DNA from: Pseudomonadota bacterium | Lineage (GTDB): Bacteria; Pseudomonadota; Gammaproteobacteria; Burkholderiales; Methylophilaceae | NCBI GenBank assembly: GCA_020053735.1 | Contig: JAGVMP010000011.1 | Span: 1 to 64,000 of the forward strand | Length of the DNA: 64,000 nucleotides | Reading direction: 5' to 3' | Part shown: positions 16,173-25,641 of the stretch, piece after piece | Layout of the letters: each line of letters opens with the position of its first letter | Position numbering within the stretch: position 1 is the stretch's first letter | The notes under the pieces: generated by a model | Seen by the model: only the letters and a program-made list of their open reading frames with translations | What the model was told of the DNA's origin: nothing | Database searches by the model: none | Translations under genes and position numbers: made by a program

Positions 16173-16924
16173 GCTGGCACACCTTGTGGTTTATTTGTTG
16201 GCAACGCATTCACGCTGTTTTTTGTTTGTTTAGCTTTTTGGTTTTTAACGACTAGCGGTGCGCCTGTGGTCAGCAAAGTGTGTAAATCTTGCGCAAAAGT
16301 ATCCAGCATGGCAGTAATCACGCGGTTTTGTTTTACAAAAGCGTTGTAAGCCAACACTGCAGGGATTGCTACGGCCAACCCAATTGCCGTCATGATTAAA
16401 GCTTCGCCCACTGGGCCGGCTACTTTATCTAGCGTGGCCTGACCGCTAGCGCTGATGGTGGCGAGTGCGTGATAAATACCCCACACCGTACCGAATAACC
16501 CAACAAATGGTGCAACGCTACCAACGGATGCCAGTACAGACAACCCAGCATCTAGTTGCGATGTGGTTTGGCTTAAGCTGCGGCGCATGCTGCGCGCAAC
16601 AAATTCATCATAACTGCAAGACTCTGCCAAATTTTTTGCCGCATGCGTTTGGTGATGATGCGCAGCATCAAACGCGTTGGTTGCTAATTGATGCGCAGGT
16701 GAGTCAATTTTAATCGTATTGATAGCAGTGTGCAGGTTAGGCGCTGCCCAAAATTCGGCCATATATAGCTTAATTGAGGTCTTAATTTTTAAAACCTGCA
16801 CGGTTTTTACCAGCATAAAATACCAGCTGGCGACTGACATCACCAGCAAAATGACGGCAACGGCGATAGACACAAAGCCGCCTTGCATAATAAAAGCGAG
16901 GCTATTAAATTCGGTAGGTTGCAT
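16169..16924 (-). CDS. exbB: MotA/TolQ/ExbB proton channel protein ExbB
   Basis: A 251-residue ExbB. The first membrane helix is FVSIAVAVILLVMSVASWYFMLV; the MotA_ExbB domain includes LDAGLSVLASVGSVAPFVGLFGTVWGIYHAL and VGEALIMTAIGLAVAIPAVLAYNAF, the two channel helices. The tail is basic and Lys/Asn rich. It follows tonB by 87 bp and overlaps exbD by 4 bp. Together the three form the inner-membrane motor for the two TonB-dependent receptors encoded here. TolQ is the alternative, but tonB next to it argues for ExbB. Confidence 0.95.
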   Translation of the reverse strand: MQPTEFNSLAFIMQGGFVSIAVAVILLVMSVASWYFMLVKTVQVLKIKTSIKLYMAEFWAAPNLHTAINTIKIDSPAHQLATNAFDAAHHHQTHAAKNLAESCSYDEFVARSMRRSLSQTTSQLDAGLSVLASVGSVAPFVGLFGTVWGIYHALATISASGQATLDKVAGPVGEALIMTAIGLAVAIPAVLAYNAFVKQNRVITAMLDTFAQDLHTLLTTGAPLVVKNQKAKQTKNSVNALPTNKPQGVPA

Positions 16925-17011
16925 AGGGTTTCCTTAAAAAAATGATTAATTTAGTTATAGTTAAATTTAGTTTGCTAAGCTTTGTTTATTTAAAATCTTA
17001 TATTTAAAATC

Positions 17012-17842
17012 TTAGTTATCGAGTGAAAATTTCATCGGCACCAGTACAGAGGCACTCAATGGTTGATTGTTCTTTTTGGCGGGGATAAAACGCCATTTTT
17101 TAACAGCAGCCACAGCTGCATTATCCAATCTGTCGGAGCCGCTACTTTTTTCAATCTGCACATCTTCAGCAGCACCATCGGCAGACACCAACACTTTCAT
17201 TAACACCCGGCCCTCTTCGCCTTGGCGACGTGATAATGATGGATACTCAGGCGCAGGATTGTTTAAATATGACACGCCAAATCTAGGTGGCTCAATTTTT
17301 TCTTCAATCACCGGCTCCGCTTTTTCAGGTGCTTTTGGTGACTCAGCAACCAATACTGGCGCGGCTTCTGGCTTGGTTATTTCCTCTTCTTTTGGCGGTT
17401 CCGTAGTCGCTTCCACTAAGCGCTCTACAGGTTTTTCAATTGGTATAATTTTCTCAACCACTTTTTTTGGTTTTACAATGGGCTTAGGCTCAGGTTTTGG
17501 CGGCTCAATAATCGGTACGAGCTCGGGTATTTTTTGGGCCTCTGGCGCAGGCGGTGCAATGATGCTCACCATCATCGGCCTTACTGGACTAGCTTGAATT
17601 TTCTCAAGCGGTTTTTGCGTGCTCAACAAATAAATAACCAGCACATGTGCAAGTAATACCAGCGTAATGGTTAGCCATGCAGATGATTTTTTTTCTGCAG
17701 CATCATTAGGCAGTTGCACAACCTGCAAGGGCAAGCCTTTCAGCTCACGCTTTTTAATTGGTAAATCAGCCGCATAAGTAGCAGTACTGACTACATTTTT
17801 CTGGGTAAAAATATCGATTACTGTGGAGGTTTGACTGGTCAT
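17012..17842 (-). CDS. tonB: Energy transducer TonB
   Basis: A 276-residue TonB: cytoplasmic lead of about 50 residues (longer than in E. coli), one membrane anchor (WLTITLVLLAHVLVIYLLST), a periplasmic Pro/Glu/Lys-rich spacer (IIEPPKPEPKPIVKPKK and on) and the C-terminal domain with YPSLSRRQGEEGRVLMKV and AAVAAVKKWRFIPAK. I prefer ATG at 17842, 4 bp after the upstream stop; a GTG at 17857 inside the upstream gene is also in frame, and neither has a clear Shine-Dalgarno. It transmits the ExbBD proton-motive energy to the receptors. Confidence 0.94.
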   Translation of the reverse strand: MTSQTSTVIDIFTQKNVVSTATYAADLPIKKRELKGLPLQVVQLPNDAAEKKSSAWLTITLVLLAHVLVIYLLSTQKPLEKIQASPVRPMMVSIIAPPAPEAQKIPELVPIIEPPKPEPKPIVKPKKVVEKIIPIEKPVERLVEATTEPPKEEEITKPEAAPVLVAESPKAPEKAEPVIEEKIEPPRFGVSYLNNPAPEYPSLSRRQGEEGRVLMKVLVSADGAAEDVQIEKSSGSDRLDNAAVAAVKKWRFIPAKKNNQPLSASVLVPMKFSLDN

Positions 17843-17846
17843 ATTT

Positions 17847-18101
17847 TTAATGCACACTTAAATCAGTAGTTTGCTTTTGCGCTTGCTTTTGTTCTGCGCT
17901 GGCTTTTTCTAAACGGTAGTAACTTAGGCGAATATCAGCATCTTTCAGCAAACTGCTCAGTGCTTCTAAAGATTCGGCATCGATGCGCAAACTAATCGCA
18001 CCTATTTCCATCTCTACAACATCGCAAGCCTCGCAAAACGCAATTGCACCTGCAGTATTTTTTGCTAGCAACACACGAGCATGCTGATTTTTAGGGGTCA
18101 T
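17847..18101 (-). CDS. 84-residue CxxC protein in the iron operon, unrecognised
   Basis: A small soluble protein with a CEAC motif (Cys23, Cys26) followed by VVEMEIGAISLRIDAESLEALSSLL, then a basic, Gln/Lys-rich tail. A single CxxC could bind a metal or an Fe-S cluster as a dimer, or be redox active; nothing more can be said from the sequence. It lies 22 bp after hemP and its last codons run into the possible GTG start of tonB, so it is part of the iron operon. I do not recognise an established family name. Confidence 0.7.
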   Translation of the reverse strand: MTPKNQHARVLLAKNTAGAIAFCEACDVVEMEIGAISLRIDAESLEALSSLLKDADIRLSYYRLEKASAEQKQAQKQTTDLSVH

Positions 18102-18123
18102 GGCGCTTCCTAATACAAACTGG

Positions 18124-18342
18124 TTATTTTGTTAAAATAAGCTTGTTTTGCTTGGTAATGCGCAAAACATAGGTTTCGTTTAAATGCTCAATCATCACTT
18201 CTTTTACATCCGTAAATAATTGTTTGGTGTTAAGGCGCTTGATGCGTGACAACTTAATATCACAATTGGGCGTTTGCTCAGCCACAATCGCCACATCAAA
18301 ATTCATGTGTTCTTTGGCGGTTAGATTGGTGATTACTTTCAT
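18124..18342 (-). CDS. hemP: Hemin uptake protein HemP/HmuP
   Basis: A 72-residue protein from ATG 18342, with the HemP signature at the C-terminus (YVLRITKQNKLILTK). Members are tiny basic proteins needed for normal expression of haem-receptor genes in several proteobacteria; HmuP is thought to act as a transcriptional co-activator in Bradyrhizobium. The frame stays open upstream to an ATG at 18387, but 72 residues fits the family better. It sits between the S4 paralog and the CxxC protein, in the tonB operon; the dedicated haem receptor is not obvious here. Confidence 0.88.
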   Translation of the reverse strand: MKVITNLTAKEHMNFDVAIVAEQTPNCDIKLSRIKRLNTKQLFTDVKEVMIEHLNETYVLRITKQNKLILTK

Positions 18343-18539
18343 GTTAAACCCAATAATATGCGCATAAAAAAAGTGGCCGACTGACATAAGCGGTAGAACT
18401 TAATGCGGCCAAAAGACCATTCACATGATCAAGGAGATGCACGGTCAAATGTCTTAGCAACACTTGATGTACATTTGCAACATTTAGCGTATGTTTGGGA
18501 TCCGCTAAATTCTTTTGCCAAACGAGCTAATCAATAAAT

Positions 18540-19157
18540 TTAAACTCGGTTGGCGTAATACTCAACCACTTGCTGCACATCAACGGGGAACGGCACGTCT
18601 TCAATCGCTGGCAAGTGTGCTACCTTTACCGCTTGCGTTGCTTCATCCCAACTCATCCATTCTGGGCGAGTAAGTGCTGGGTTTTTAATCGTTTCAATCA
18701 CCATCGGGATGTTTTTACTTTTCACTTTAATGCTGACTTCATCGCCAATATTTAGTCGAATTGAAGGTATGTTGGCCGCTTTACCGTTTAGCATTAAATG
18801 GCCATGACTGACCAACTGGCGTGCTGCAATCACAGTAGGCGCATATCCCGCCCTAAACACCACGTTATCAAAACGGCGTTCGAGCAGTTGCAACAAGCGC
18901 TCGCCCGTTGGCTCTTTGCCTTTACGCGCATCTAAAATAAGTCGGCGCATTTGCGTTTCGGTGAGGCCGTAGTTAAAGCGTACTTTTTGCTTTTCCTGTA
19001 ATTTAACGCCAAAATCAGAGCGGCGTTTGCGTGACGCCTTATTACCATGCTGGCCAGGTGGAAATGGGCGCGCTTCAATGGTCTTACGTGAAAGCCCAGG
19101 CAGATCAACGCCTAGCGCACGCATTATTTTTACTCTTGGTCCTGTTAATCTCGACAT
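18540..19157 (-). CDS. rpsD: Ribosomal protein S4 paralog
   Basis: A 205-residue S4 with the full fold: N-terminal MSRLTGPRVKIMRALG...PPGQHG, then RRSDFGVKLQEKQKVRFNYGL, and the S4 RNA-binding domain LLERRFDNVVFRAGYAPTVIAARQLVSHGHLMLNG. S4 nucleates 30S assembly. The N-terminus is of the MSR-x-GPR type with LPGLSRKT, unlike the usual MARYxGPKxKLxRREGTDLFLKS form of betaproteobacterial S4, and it has no cysteine. It lies far from any ribosomal operon and inside an iron-uptake run behind a Fur-like site, so it is almost certainly a second, conditionally expressed copy. The main rpsD is not in the window. Confidence 0.93.
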   Translation of the reverse strand: MSRLTGPRVKIMRALGVDLPGLSRKTIEARPFPPGQHGNKASRKRRSDFGVKLQEKQKVRFNYGLTETQMRRLILDARKGKEPTGERLLQLLERRFDNVVFRAGYAPTVIAARQLVSHGHLMLNGKAANIPSIRLNIGDEVSIKVKSKNIPMVIETIKNPALTRPEWMSWDEATQAVKVAHLPAIEDVPFPVDVQQVVEYYANRV

Positions 19158-19220
19158 CCTTAATTCTTCCTAGTAAACATTCCTAATTTTTTAATTTTTT
19201 GCGTTTTTATTGCTTAAGTT

Positions 19221-19520
19221 TTATTGCAAGGTATTGCTAGCGGGCATTAATTGCGTTTCTATATACAAGTGCTCGCGCAACACTTCATCCCACTGAAACA
19301 CCATGCGCTTAGCAATTTCGACAATGAGTTTTGTTTCTGCATACTCTGGCGCAGTCAGTTTATGTGCCAAGCTTGATGCAGATTTCGCTATTTCTAAGGT
19401 TGGGTTCAAAGCGTATTGTGTAGCTACACAGCACATTGCCGCCATTACCTCTTTTGCAGTTGGTAATTCTGGGTCAAACAGCACACTATGCTTGTCTGCA
19501 TTTACGGCCTGAATTTGCAT
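19221..19520 (-). CDS. 99-residue protein, first gene of the iron operon, unrecognised
   Basis: A mostly helical, soluble-looking protein with two adjacent cysteines (MAAMCCVATQYAL) and an acidic/hydrophobic C-terminal half (KLIVEIAKRMVFQWDEVLREHLYIE). No signal peptide, no membrane segment, no family I can name. It is the first gene after the Fur-box-like site (28 bp upstream) and is followed by the S4 paralog, so it is expected to be iron-repressed. No strong Shine-Dalgarno is visible before the ATG. Confidence 0.7.
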   Translation of the reverse strand: MQIQAVNADKHSVLFDPELPTAKEVMAAMCCVATQYALNPTLEIAKSASSLAHKLTAPEYAETKLIVEIAKRMVFQWDEVLREHLYIETQLMPASNTLQ

Positions 19521-19547
19521 ATTAATTTGCCATCTATTAATGTAAGT

Positions 19548-19566
19548 GCAAATGATAATGATTCTT
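19548..19566. promoter_or_regulatory. Fur-box-like site
   Basis: GCAAATGATAATGATTCTT agrees with the Fur consensus at 14 of 19 positions, including the AATGATAATnATT core. It lies 28 bp before the start of the 99-residue gene and 118 bp from the divergent ilvI start, so it most likely controls the leftward iron operon. Confidence 0.75.
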
Positions 19567-19683
19567 GTTTAATATGTCAACACATTCATTTGTAAAATAA
19601 AACACCTACCGCAACCTTGACCAAATGCCGCTAAACGGTTAATGTTTAGGGTTCAATATTATTTCTTATTAATTCAAGGTTTT

Positions 19684-21546
19684 ATGGCAATATCGTCCAA
19701 AAACGCGATAGTAAATCCCGTTAGCGCGCAAACTCATAGTGATAGCCTAGACGCATCACATAAAGATGCATCACATAAAAAAACATCGCATAACGAAATC
19801 AGCGGTGCTGAAATTGTTATTCGCTGCTTAAATGAAGAAAAAATTAAGTTTGTATTCGGCTACCCGGGTGGCGCGGTGCTGCACATTTACGACGAAATCT
19901 ATAAGCAAAATGGCTTTAAACATATACTTGTACGTCACGAACAAGCAGCAGTACATGCAGCAGACGCTTTCTCTCGCGCCACAGGTGAAGTGGGTGTTGC
20001 ATTAGTCACCAGCGGACCAGGTGCCACCAATGCCATTACTGGCATTGCCACCGCTTACATGGATTCAATTCCTTTGGTAGTTATTAGCGGCCAAGTACCT
20101 GTACCTGCCATTGGCTTAGATGCCTTTCAAGAAGTTGATATGGTTGGCATTACGCGTCCGTGCGTTAAACACAACTTTTTAGTAAAAGATGTGCGTGACA
20201 TTGCCGAAACCATGAAAAAAGCTTTTTATATTGCGGCGACTGGCAGACCTGGTCCTGTCGTGGTGGATATTCCAAAAGATATTACTGCGCACAAAACCAG
20301 TTTTCATTATCCTAAATCTGTTGAAATGCGTTCGTACAATCCCGTGCTTAAAGGCCACAGCGGACAGATTAAAAAAGCGATTAAGTTACTGTTAGAGGCC
20401 AAACGCCCGATGATTTATACGGGTGGTGGTTTAGTGTTGGGCGATGGCGCACCAGAATTAGTCAAGCTTGCACGCACGCTGGGCTACCCAGTCACCAACA
20501 CCTTAATGGGCTTGGGCGGCTACCCTGCTTCGGACCCACAATTTGTGGGCATGCTAGGCATGCACGGTACCTATGAAGCCAATATGGCCATGCAAAACTG
20601 TGATGTACTGATTGCGGTAGGCGCGCGCTTTGATGACCGCGTGATTGGCAATCCCAAGCACTTCTTAAGCCAAAAGCGCACCATTATTCATATTGATGTT
20701 GATCCATCTAGCATCTCTAAACGCGTCAAGGTAGACGTGCCGATTGTCGGCCATGTGCAATCGGTGTTGGCCGAAATGAACGAGGCTTTGTTATTAGAAA
20801 CTACAGGCACTGCTGAAAAAACCAAAAACGATACTAAGAATGATATTAGTGCTTGGTGGGCTCAAATTGGCGAGTGGCGTAAAGTACATGGTGGCCGTTA
20901 TGAAATGTCTGACACGGTGATTAAACCGCAATACGTGATTGAAAAACTGTGGGAAGTGACCAAAGGTGATGCTTACGTCACTTCTGACGTTGGCCAGCAC
21001 CAGATGTGGGCTGCCCAATACTATAAGTTTGATAGGCCACGTCGCTGGATTAACTCAGGCGGTTTGGGCACCATGGGCGTGGGCTTGCCGTACGCTATGG
21101 GCTGCCAGTTCGCGGATAAAAACGCACAAGTGGCATGTGTAACAGGCGAAGGCAGTATTCAAATGAATATTCAAGAGCTTTCAACCTGTGCGCAATATGG
21201 CTTGCCGATTAAGGTCATTTTGTTGAATAACCGCTACCTTGGCATGGTACGACAATGGCAGGAATTCTTTTATGAGAATCGTTATTCAGAATCATATATG
21301 GATAGCCTGCCCGATTTTGTAAAATTGGCAGAGTCTTATGGCCATGTTGGCATGCAAATTACCAAACCAAGCGATGTTGAAGGCGCATTAAAAGAGGCCT
21401 TTTCCAAAAAAGATAAATTTGTGTTTATGGATTTCATCACCGAGCAATCTGAAAATGTATTCCCCATGGTAGAAAATGGCCGCGGCATTTCAGAGATGAT
21501 ACTAGGTGACGAAAAAAAGTCAGATGAGAAAAAAGGAGCGAAGTAA
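19684..21546 (+). CDS. ilvI: Acetolactate synthase, large catalytic subunit
   Basis: This ThDP enzyme makes acetolactate or acetohydroxybutyrate, the first common step to Val, Leu and Ile. The core starts at ISGAEIVIRCL; VFGYPGGAVL and the catalytic Glu in VRHEQAAVHAADAF follow, and the ThDP motif is GEGSIQMNIQEL...LNNRYLGM. I chose ATG 19684 because AAGG lies 5 nt upstream; an earlier ATG at 19642 lacks one. Even so there is an N-terminal tail of about 37 residues, part of it a triplicated 15-bp unit (DASHK-DASHK-KTSHN). ilvH overlaps the stop by 1 bp. Confidence 0.95.
   Translation: MAISSKNAIVNPVSAQTHSDSLDASHKDASHKKTSHNEISGAEIVIRCLNEEKIKFVFGYPGGAVLHIYDEIYKQNGFKHILVRHEQAAVHAADAFSRATGEVGVALVTSGPGATNAITGIATAYMDSIPLVVISGQVPVPAIGLDAFQEVDMVGITRPCVKHNFLVKDVRDIAETMKKAFYIAATGRPGPVVVDIPKDITAHKTSFHYPKSVEMRSYNPVLKGHSGQIKKAIKLLLEAKRPMIYTGGGLVLGDGAPELVKLARTLGYPVTNTLMGLGGYPASDPQFVGMLGMHGTYEANMAMQNCDVLIAVGARFDDRVIGNPKHFLSQKRTIIHIDVDPSSISKRVKVDVPIVGHVQSVLAEMNEALLLETTGTAEKTKNDTKNDISAWWAQIGEWRKVHGGRYEMSDTVIKPQYVIEKLWEVTKGDAYVTSDVGQHQMWAAQYYKFDRPRRWINSGGLGTMGVGLPYAMGCQFADKNAQVACVTGEGSIQMNIQELSTCAQYGLPIKVILLNNRYLGMVRQWQEFFYENRYSESYMDSLPDFVKLAESYGHVGMQITKPSDVEGALKEAFSKKDKFVFMDFITEQSENVFPMVENGRGISEMILGDEKKSDEKKGAK
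19750..19794 (+). repeat. 15-bp tandem repeat inside ilvI
   Basis: Units at 19750-19764 and 19765-19779 (GAYGCATCACATAAA) are nearly identical; a third (AAAACATCGCATAAC, 19780-19794) is diverged. The copy number changes the non-conserved N-terminal tail by five residues per unit without shifting the frame. Confidence 0.85.
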
Positions 21547-22037
21547 TGAAACATATTATTTCCATCCTGATTGAAAACGAAGCTGGTGCACTGTCTAGAG
21601 TTGCGGGCTTGTTCTCGGCACGTGGTTATAACATTGAATCTCTCACAGTAGCCCCTACTGAAGACTCCACTATGTCACGTATGACCATCGTGACGTCTGG
21701 TTCTGATGAAGTGATTGAGCAGATTATCAAACAGCTGAACAAGCTGGTGGATGTGATCAAAGTGCTAGATTTAAACGATGGCAAGTTTATCGAACGCGAA
21801 CTGATGCTGGTGAAAGTGAAGGCTACCGCACAATACCGCGATGAGATGAAGCGTATGTGCGATATATTCCGTGGCCGCATTATTGATGTGGCTGATGGCA
21901 GTTTTACCATAGAGCTTACCGGCTCTGGCAGCAAGTTGGATGCTTTTATCGAAAGCTTAGACAACACCGCGATTTTAGAAACCGTGCGCACAGGTGCATC
22001 GGGTATTGGTCGTGGTGACAGGATTTTAAAAATCTAG
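21546..22037 (+). CDS. ilvH: Acetolactate synthase, small regulatory subunit
   Basis: The regulatory subunit confers valine feedback control on the catalytic subunit. The 163-residue protein has the N-terminal ACT domain (HIISILIENEAGALSRVAGLFSARGYNIESL) and the C-terminal ALS small-subunit domain (RELMLVKVKATAQYRDEMKRM...LDAFIESL). It overlaps ilvI by one base (TAATG) and has a strong AAGGAG inside the end of ilvI. ilvC follows 61 bp downstream. Confidence 0.97.
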   Translation: MKHIISILIENEAGALSRVAGLFSARGYNIESLTVAPTEDSTMSRMTIVTSGSDEVIEQIIKQLNKLVDVIKVLDLNDGKFIERELMLVKVKATAQYRDEMKRMCDIFRGRIIDVADGSFTIELTGSGSKLDAFIESLDNTAILETVRTGASGIGRGDRILKI

Positions 22038-22086
22038 TTTTGAAAGTCTAGTATTGAAGATTTATTTAAATAACTAATTGTATTAA

Positions 22087-23115
<1,029 letters not shown>

Positions 23116-23133
23116 TTTTTGTTGATTTAATTC

Positions 23134-23168
23134 AAAGGGCAAAACGTTAAAGCGATTTGCCCTTTTTT
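23134..23168 (+). terminator. Rho-independent terminator after ilvC
   Basis: AAAGGGCAAA and TTTGCCCTTT form a 10-bp stem around a 12-nt loop, followed by a T-run. It starts 18 bp after the ilvC stop and ends 14 bp before the psd start. Confidence 0.9.
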
Positions 23169-23182
23169 ATTAAAGGATTTGT

Positions 23183-24040
23183 GTGCCTATTTCTATTATC
23201 TTACAACACCTGCTCCCCAAGCAAGCATTGACAAGGAGTGCGGGCATGCTTGCAAACCTTCGTGCAGGCGCACTTACCACAGCGGTGATTAGCTGGTTTG
23301 TAAAGCGTTATCAAGTAAATATGACTGAAGCGGCCAACGCTAATATTTCTAGCTACAAAACTTTCAACGAATTTTTTACACGGCCGTTAAAGGCTAATGC
23401 ACGCCCACTGGCAAAAGCAGATTTTATTTGCCCAGTAGATGGCGCGATTAGTCAATTTGGCCGCATTGAACAAGACCAGATTTTTCAAGCCAAAGGTCAT
23501 CACTATTCAACGCTGGCATTGGTTGCAGGGCAGAAAAAACTAGCTGCAAAATTTGACAATGGCCACTTTGCTTGCCTGTATTTAAGCCCTAAAGATTATC
23601 ACCGTATTCACATGCCTTGTGATGGCAAACTTAAAAGTATGACGTATGTGCCCGGTGATTTATTTTCAGTCAACCCCACCACTGCAGCTAACGTGTCGAA
23701 TTTATTCGCACGCAATGAACGCGTCGTGTGTGAGTTTGAATCAGACCAGCATGGTACGTTTGTGATGGTGCTGGTAGGGGCAACGATAGTGGGAAGCATG
23801 GCGACGGTTTGGCACCAAGAAAATACTGGCGCACCTAATGGCATCATCAACCCACCGCGTACCGGCCAGATACGCAGTTGGAACTATGAGAATATCACAC
23901 TCAAGCAAGGCGACGAAATGGGGCGCTTTTTGCTGGGGAGTACTGTGGTCATGCTGTTCGAAAAAGACATGCTACAATTTAATGCAGCTTGGCAGCCAGC
24001 ACGTGCGATTAAATTGGGTGAAATGATGGGTGCCAAATAG
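23183..24040 (+). CDS. psd: Phosphatidylserine decarboxylase proenzyme
   Basis: Makes phosphatidylethanolamine. The 285-residue proenzyme self-cleaves at the LGST motif (FLLGSTVVMLF, about residues 249-259) to form the pyruvoyl group on the small subunit. Upstream hallmarks are the FNEFFTRPLK and PVDGAISQFG stretches and YLSPKDYHRIHMP with the active-site His. The start is GTG with AAAGGA 9 nt upstream. It is the full-length, membrane-associated bacterial form; the short archaeal-type form is excluded by length. Confidence 0.96.
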   Translation: MPISIILQHLLPKQALTRSAGMLANLRAGALTTAVISWFVKRYQVNMTEAANANISSYKTFNEFFTRPLKANARPLAKADFICPVDGAISQFGRIEQDQIFQAKGHHYSTLALVAGQKKLAAKFDNGHFACLYLSPKDYHRIHMPCDGKLKSMTYVPGDLFSVNPTTAANVSNLFARNERVVCEFESDQHGTFVMVLVGATIVGSMATVWHQENTGAPNGIINPPRTGQIRSWNYENITLKQGDEMGRFLLGSTVVMLFEKDMLQFNAAWQPARAIKLGEMMGAK

Positions 24041-24045
24041 CTTGG

Positions 24046-24588
24046 CTATTTGGCAGTAACTGGCTTTTTGTTCACTGGCCTAGCTGTACTATTAAAGTCT
24101 TTATTAATCAGCCCTTTATGATGCAAATGCGTCGACAGCTCATTCAGCGCCGATTTATAGACTTCACGTTTAAACTCAATCACGTCTTCTAGCGGCACCC
24201 AATAATCACTCCAGCGCCATGCATCGAACTCGGGATGCTCGCTGGCACGCAAGCTTACATCAGTGTCGCGGCCAACCATGCGCAACAAATACCAGATTTG
24301 TTTTTGGCCTTTGTAGCTGCCACGCCACTCGCGTTTTACCCAGCTACTTGGCACCTCATAGCGCAACCAATCACGCGTGCGACCTAAAATCTGCACGTGT
24401 TTTGGCTCTAAACCAATTTCTTCCATCAACTCCCGATACATTGCCTGCTCTGGGCTTTCACCGTAATTAATTCCGCCTTGCGGAAACTGCCAAGCATGCT
24501 CTCGTATTCGTTTACCCCAAAAAACTTGGTTGTGTGAGTTGCAAAGAATAATGCCCACATTGGGGCGATATCCATCACGATCTAACAT
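24046..24588 (-). CDS. rppH: RNA pyrophosphohydrolase RppH
   Basis: Removes pyrophosphate from mRNA 5' ends to start RNase E-dependent decay. The 180-residue protein begins [17 protein letters not shown]; the Nudix box ([13 protein letters not shown]...RELMEEIGL, residues 38-60) is canonical, and [10 protein letters not shown] with QIWYLLRM are family motifs. It converges with psd with only 5 bp between the stops. A divergent lipoprotein gene lies upstream. Confidence 0.96.
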   Translation of the reverse strand: MLDRDGYRPNVGIILCNSHNQVFWGKRIREHAWQFPQGGINYGESPEQAMYRELMEEIGLEPKHVQILGRTRDWLRYEVPSSWVKREWRGSYKGQKQIWYLLRMVGRDTDVSLRASEHPEFDAWRWSDYWVPLEDVIEFKREVYKSALNELSTHLHHKGLINKDFNSTARPVNKKPVTAK

Positions 24589-24687
24589 TTTGCTGCGCCT
24601 AAACTATTTAGTACCATTTTTTCATATTTTAAGCACTATTGAAAGCTGTATTTGGGAAAGCACACGTTTGTATCTACAATGCTAAGC

Positions 24688-25641
24688 ATGAAAAAACTAA
24701 TCCTGATTTTGCTGTTTACCTCGTGCGCGTGCGCACCCACAATCAAGCCCAGTAGCATGGCATATATCACCAATCAAGGTGATAACACGGTTTCAGTCAT
24801 CGATATTCAACAGAACAAAGTGATCGACACCATTAAAGTAGGCAAAGCGCCAGTCGGCGTAGCGATTTCCAGCAAACTAAAACGCGTGTTTATTAGTAAC
24901 GTGGAAAGCAATAATATTTCGGTGATTGATACTGCAAATAACAAAGTCATCGAAAGCATTGCTCTGCAAGGCTCACCAGTAGGGCTTGCCATGGCACCTG
25001 ATCACAACACGCTGTATGTGGCGGATTGGTTTAGTGACCGCATTATCGCAATTAATACAGCGGATTACAGCCAGCGGCGCGAGGTGATGGTTGCCAAAGC
25101 CCCTGCTGGTTTGGTGGTAAGTGCAGATAGCAACACCCTTTATGTGGCTGCGCGCGATAGCAACGAAGTCGCCGTGGTTGACACTAAAAGTTTTGCTGTT
25201 ATCAAACGGATTGCCGTTGGCGCGCATCCGTTTGGGCTGTCTTTAAGTAACGATGGTAGTTACTTATACGTCGTGAATGTCTACGACAATACAGTTTCAG
25301 TGATTAACACGCGCACATTGGCGCAATCCAAAATAAAAATGGGTGAGCACCCCTATTGCGCAGTTGCCAGTGCCGACAATAAAACCCTGTACGTCACCAA
25401 TACGCAGGATGACACCGTTTCAGTGATTGATTTGGCCTCACAACAAACAGTTGCACTAATCGATGTGGGCATGACGCCAGAGGGCATTAGTTACGATGTT
25501 GCCAATAAATTTGTGCTAGCTGCCAGTTGGGGTGAAAATAAAGTCAGCGTGATTGATGCGCGCACCAACAACCTAAAAGGCCACATTAGCACTGGTGACA
25601 AAAGTCGGGCATTCGGGCAATTCATATTGTCTGAACAATAA
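24688..25641 (+). CDS. YVTN-type beta-propeller lipoprotein
   Basis: From ATG 24688 the protein starts with a lipoprotein signal (MKKLILILLFTSCACAPT, with Cys in the lipobox region) and then consists of about seven repeats of the form xxVYVTNxxDNTVSVIDxxxxKVxxTIxVGxxPxGVA. This is the YVTN/40-residue beta-propeller family (317 residues). Such proteins occur in surface layers and beside redox enzymes, but no partner is nearby and the role is unknown. Earlier in-frame starts (TTG 24652, ATG 24679) would put extra residues before the signal peptide. Its end is repeated downstream. Confidence 0.85.
   Translation: MKKLILILLFTSCACAPTIKPSSMAYITNQGDNTVSVIDIQQNKVIDTIKVGKAPVGVAISSKLKRVFISNVESNNISVIDTANNKVIESIALQGSPVGLAMAPDHNTLYVADWFSDRIIAINTADYSQRREVMVAKAPAGLVVSADSNTLYVAARDSNEVAVVDTKSFAVIKRIAVGAHPFGLSLSNDGSYLYVVNVYDNTVSVINTRTLAQSKIKMGEHPYCAVASADNKTLYVTNTQDDTVSVIDLASQQTVALIDVGMTPEGISYDVANKFVLAASWGENKVSVIDARTNNLKGHISTGDKSRAFGQFILSEQ

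Noticed and set aside
17067-17597. 176-codon Gly/Ser-rich frame antisense to tonB
   Set aside because: The Gly/Ser composition is simply the complement of the Pro/Glu/Lys spacer codons of TonB.
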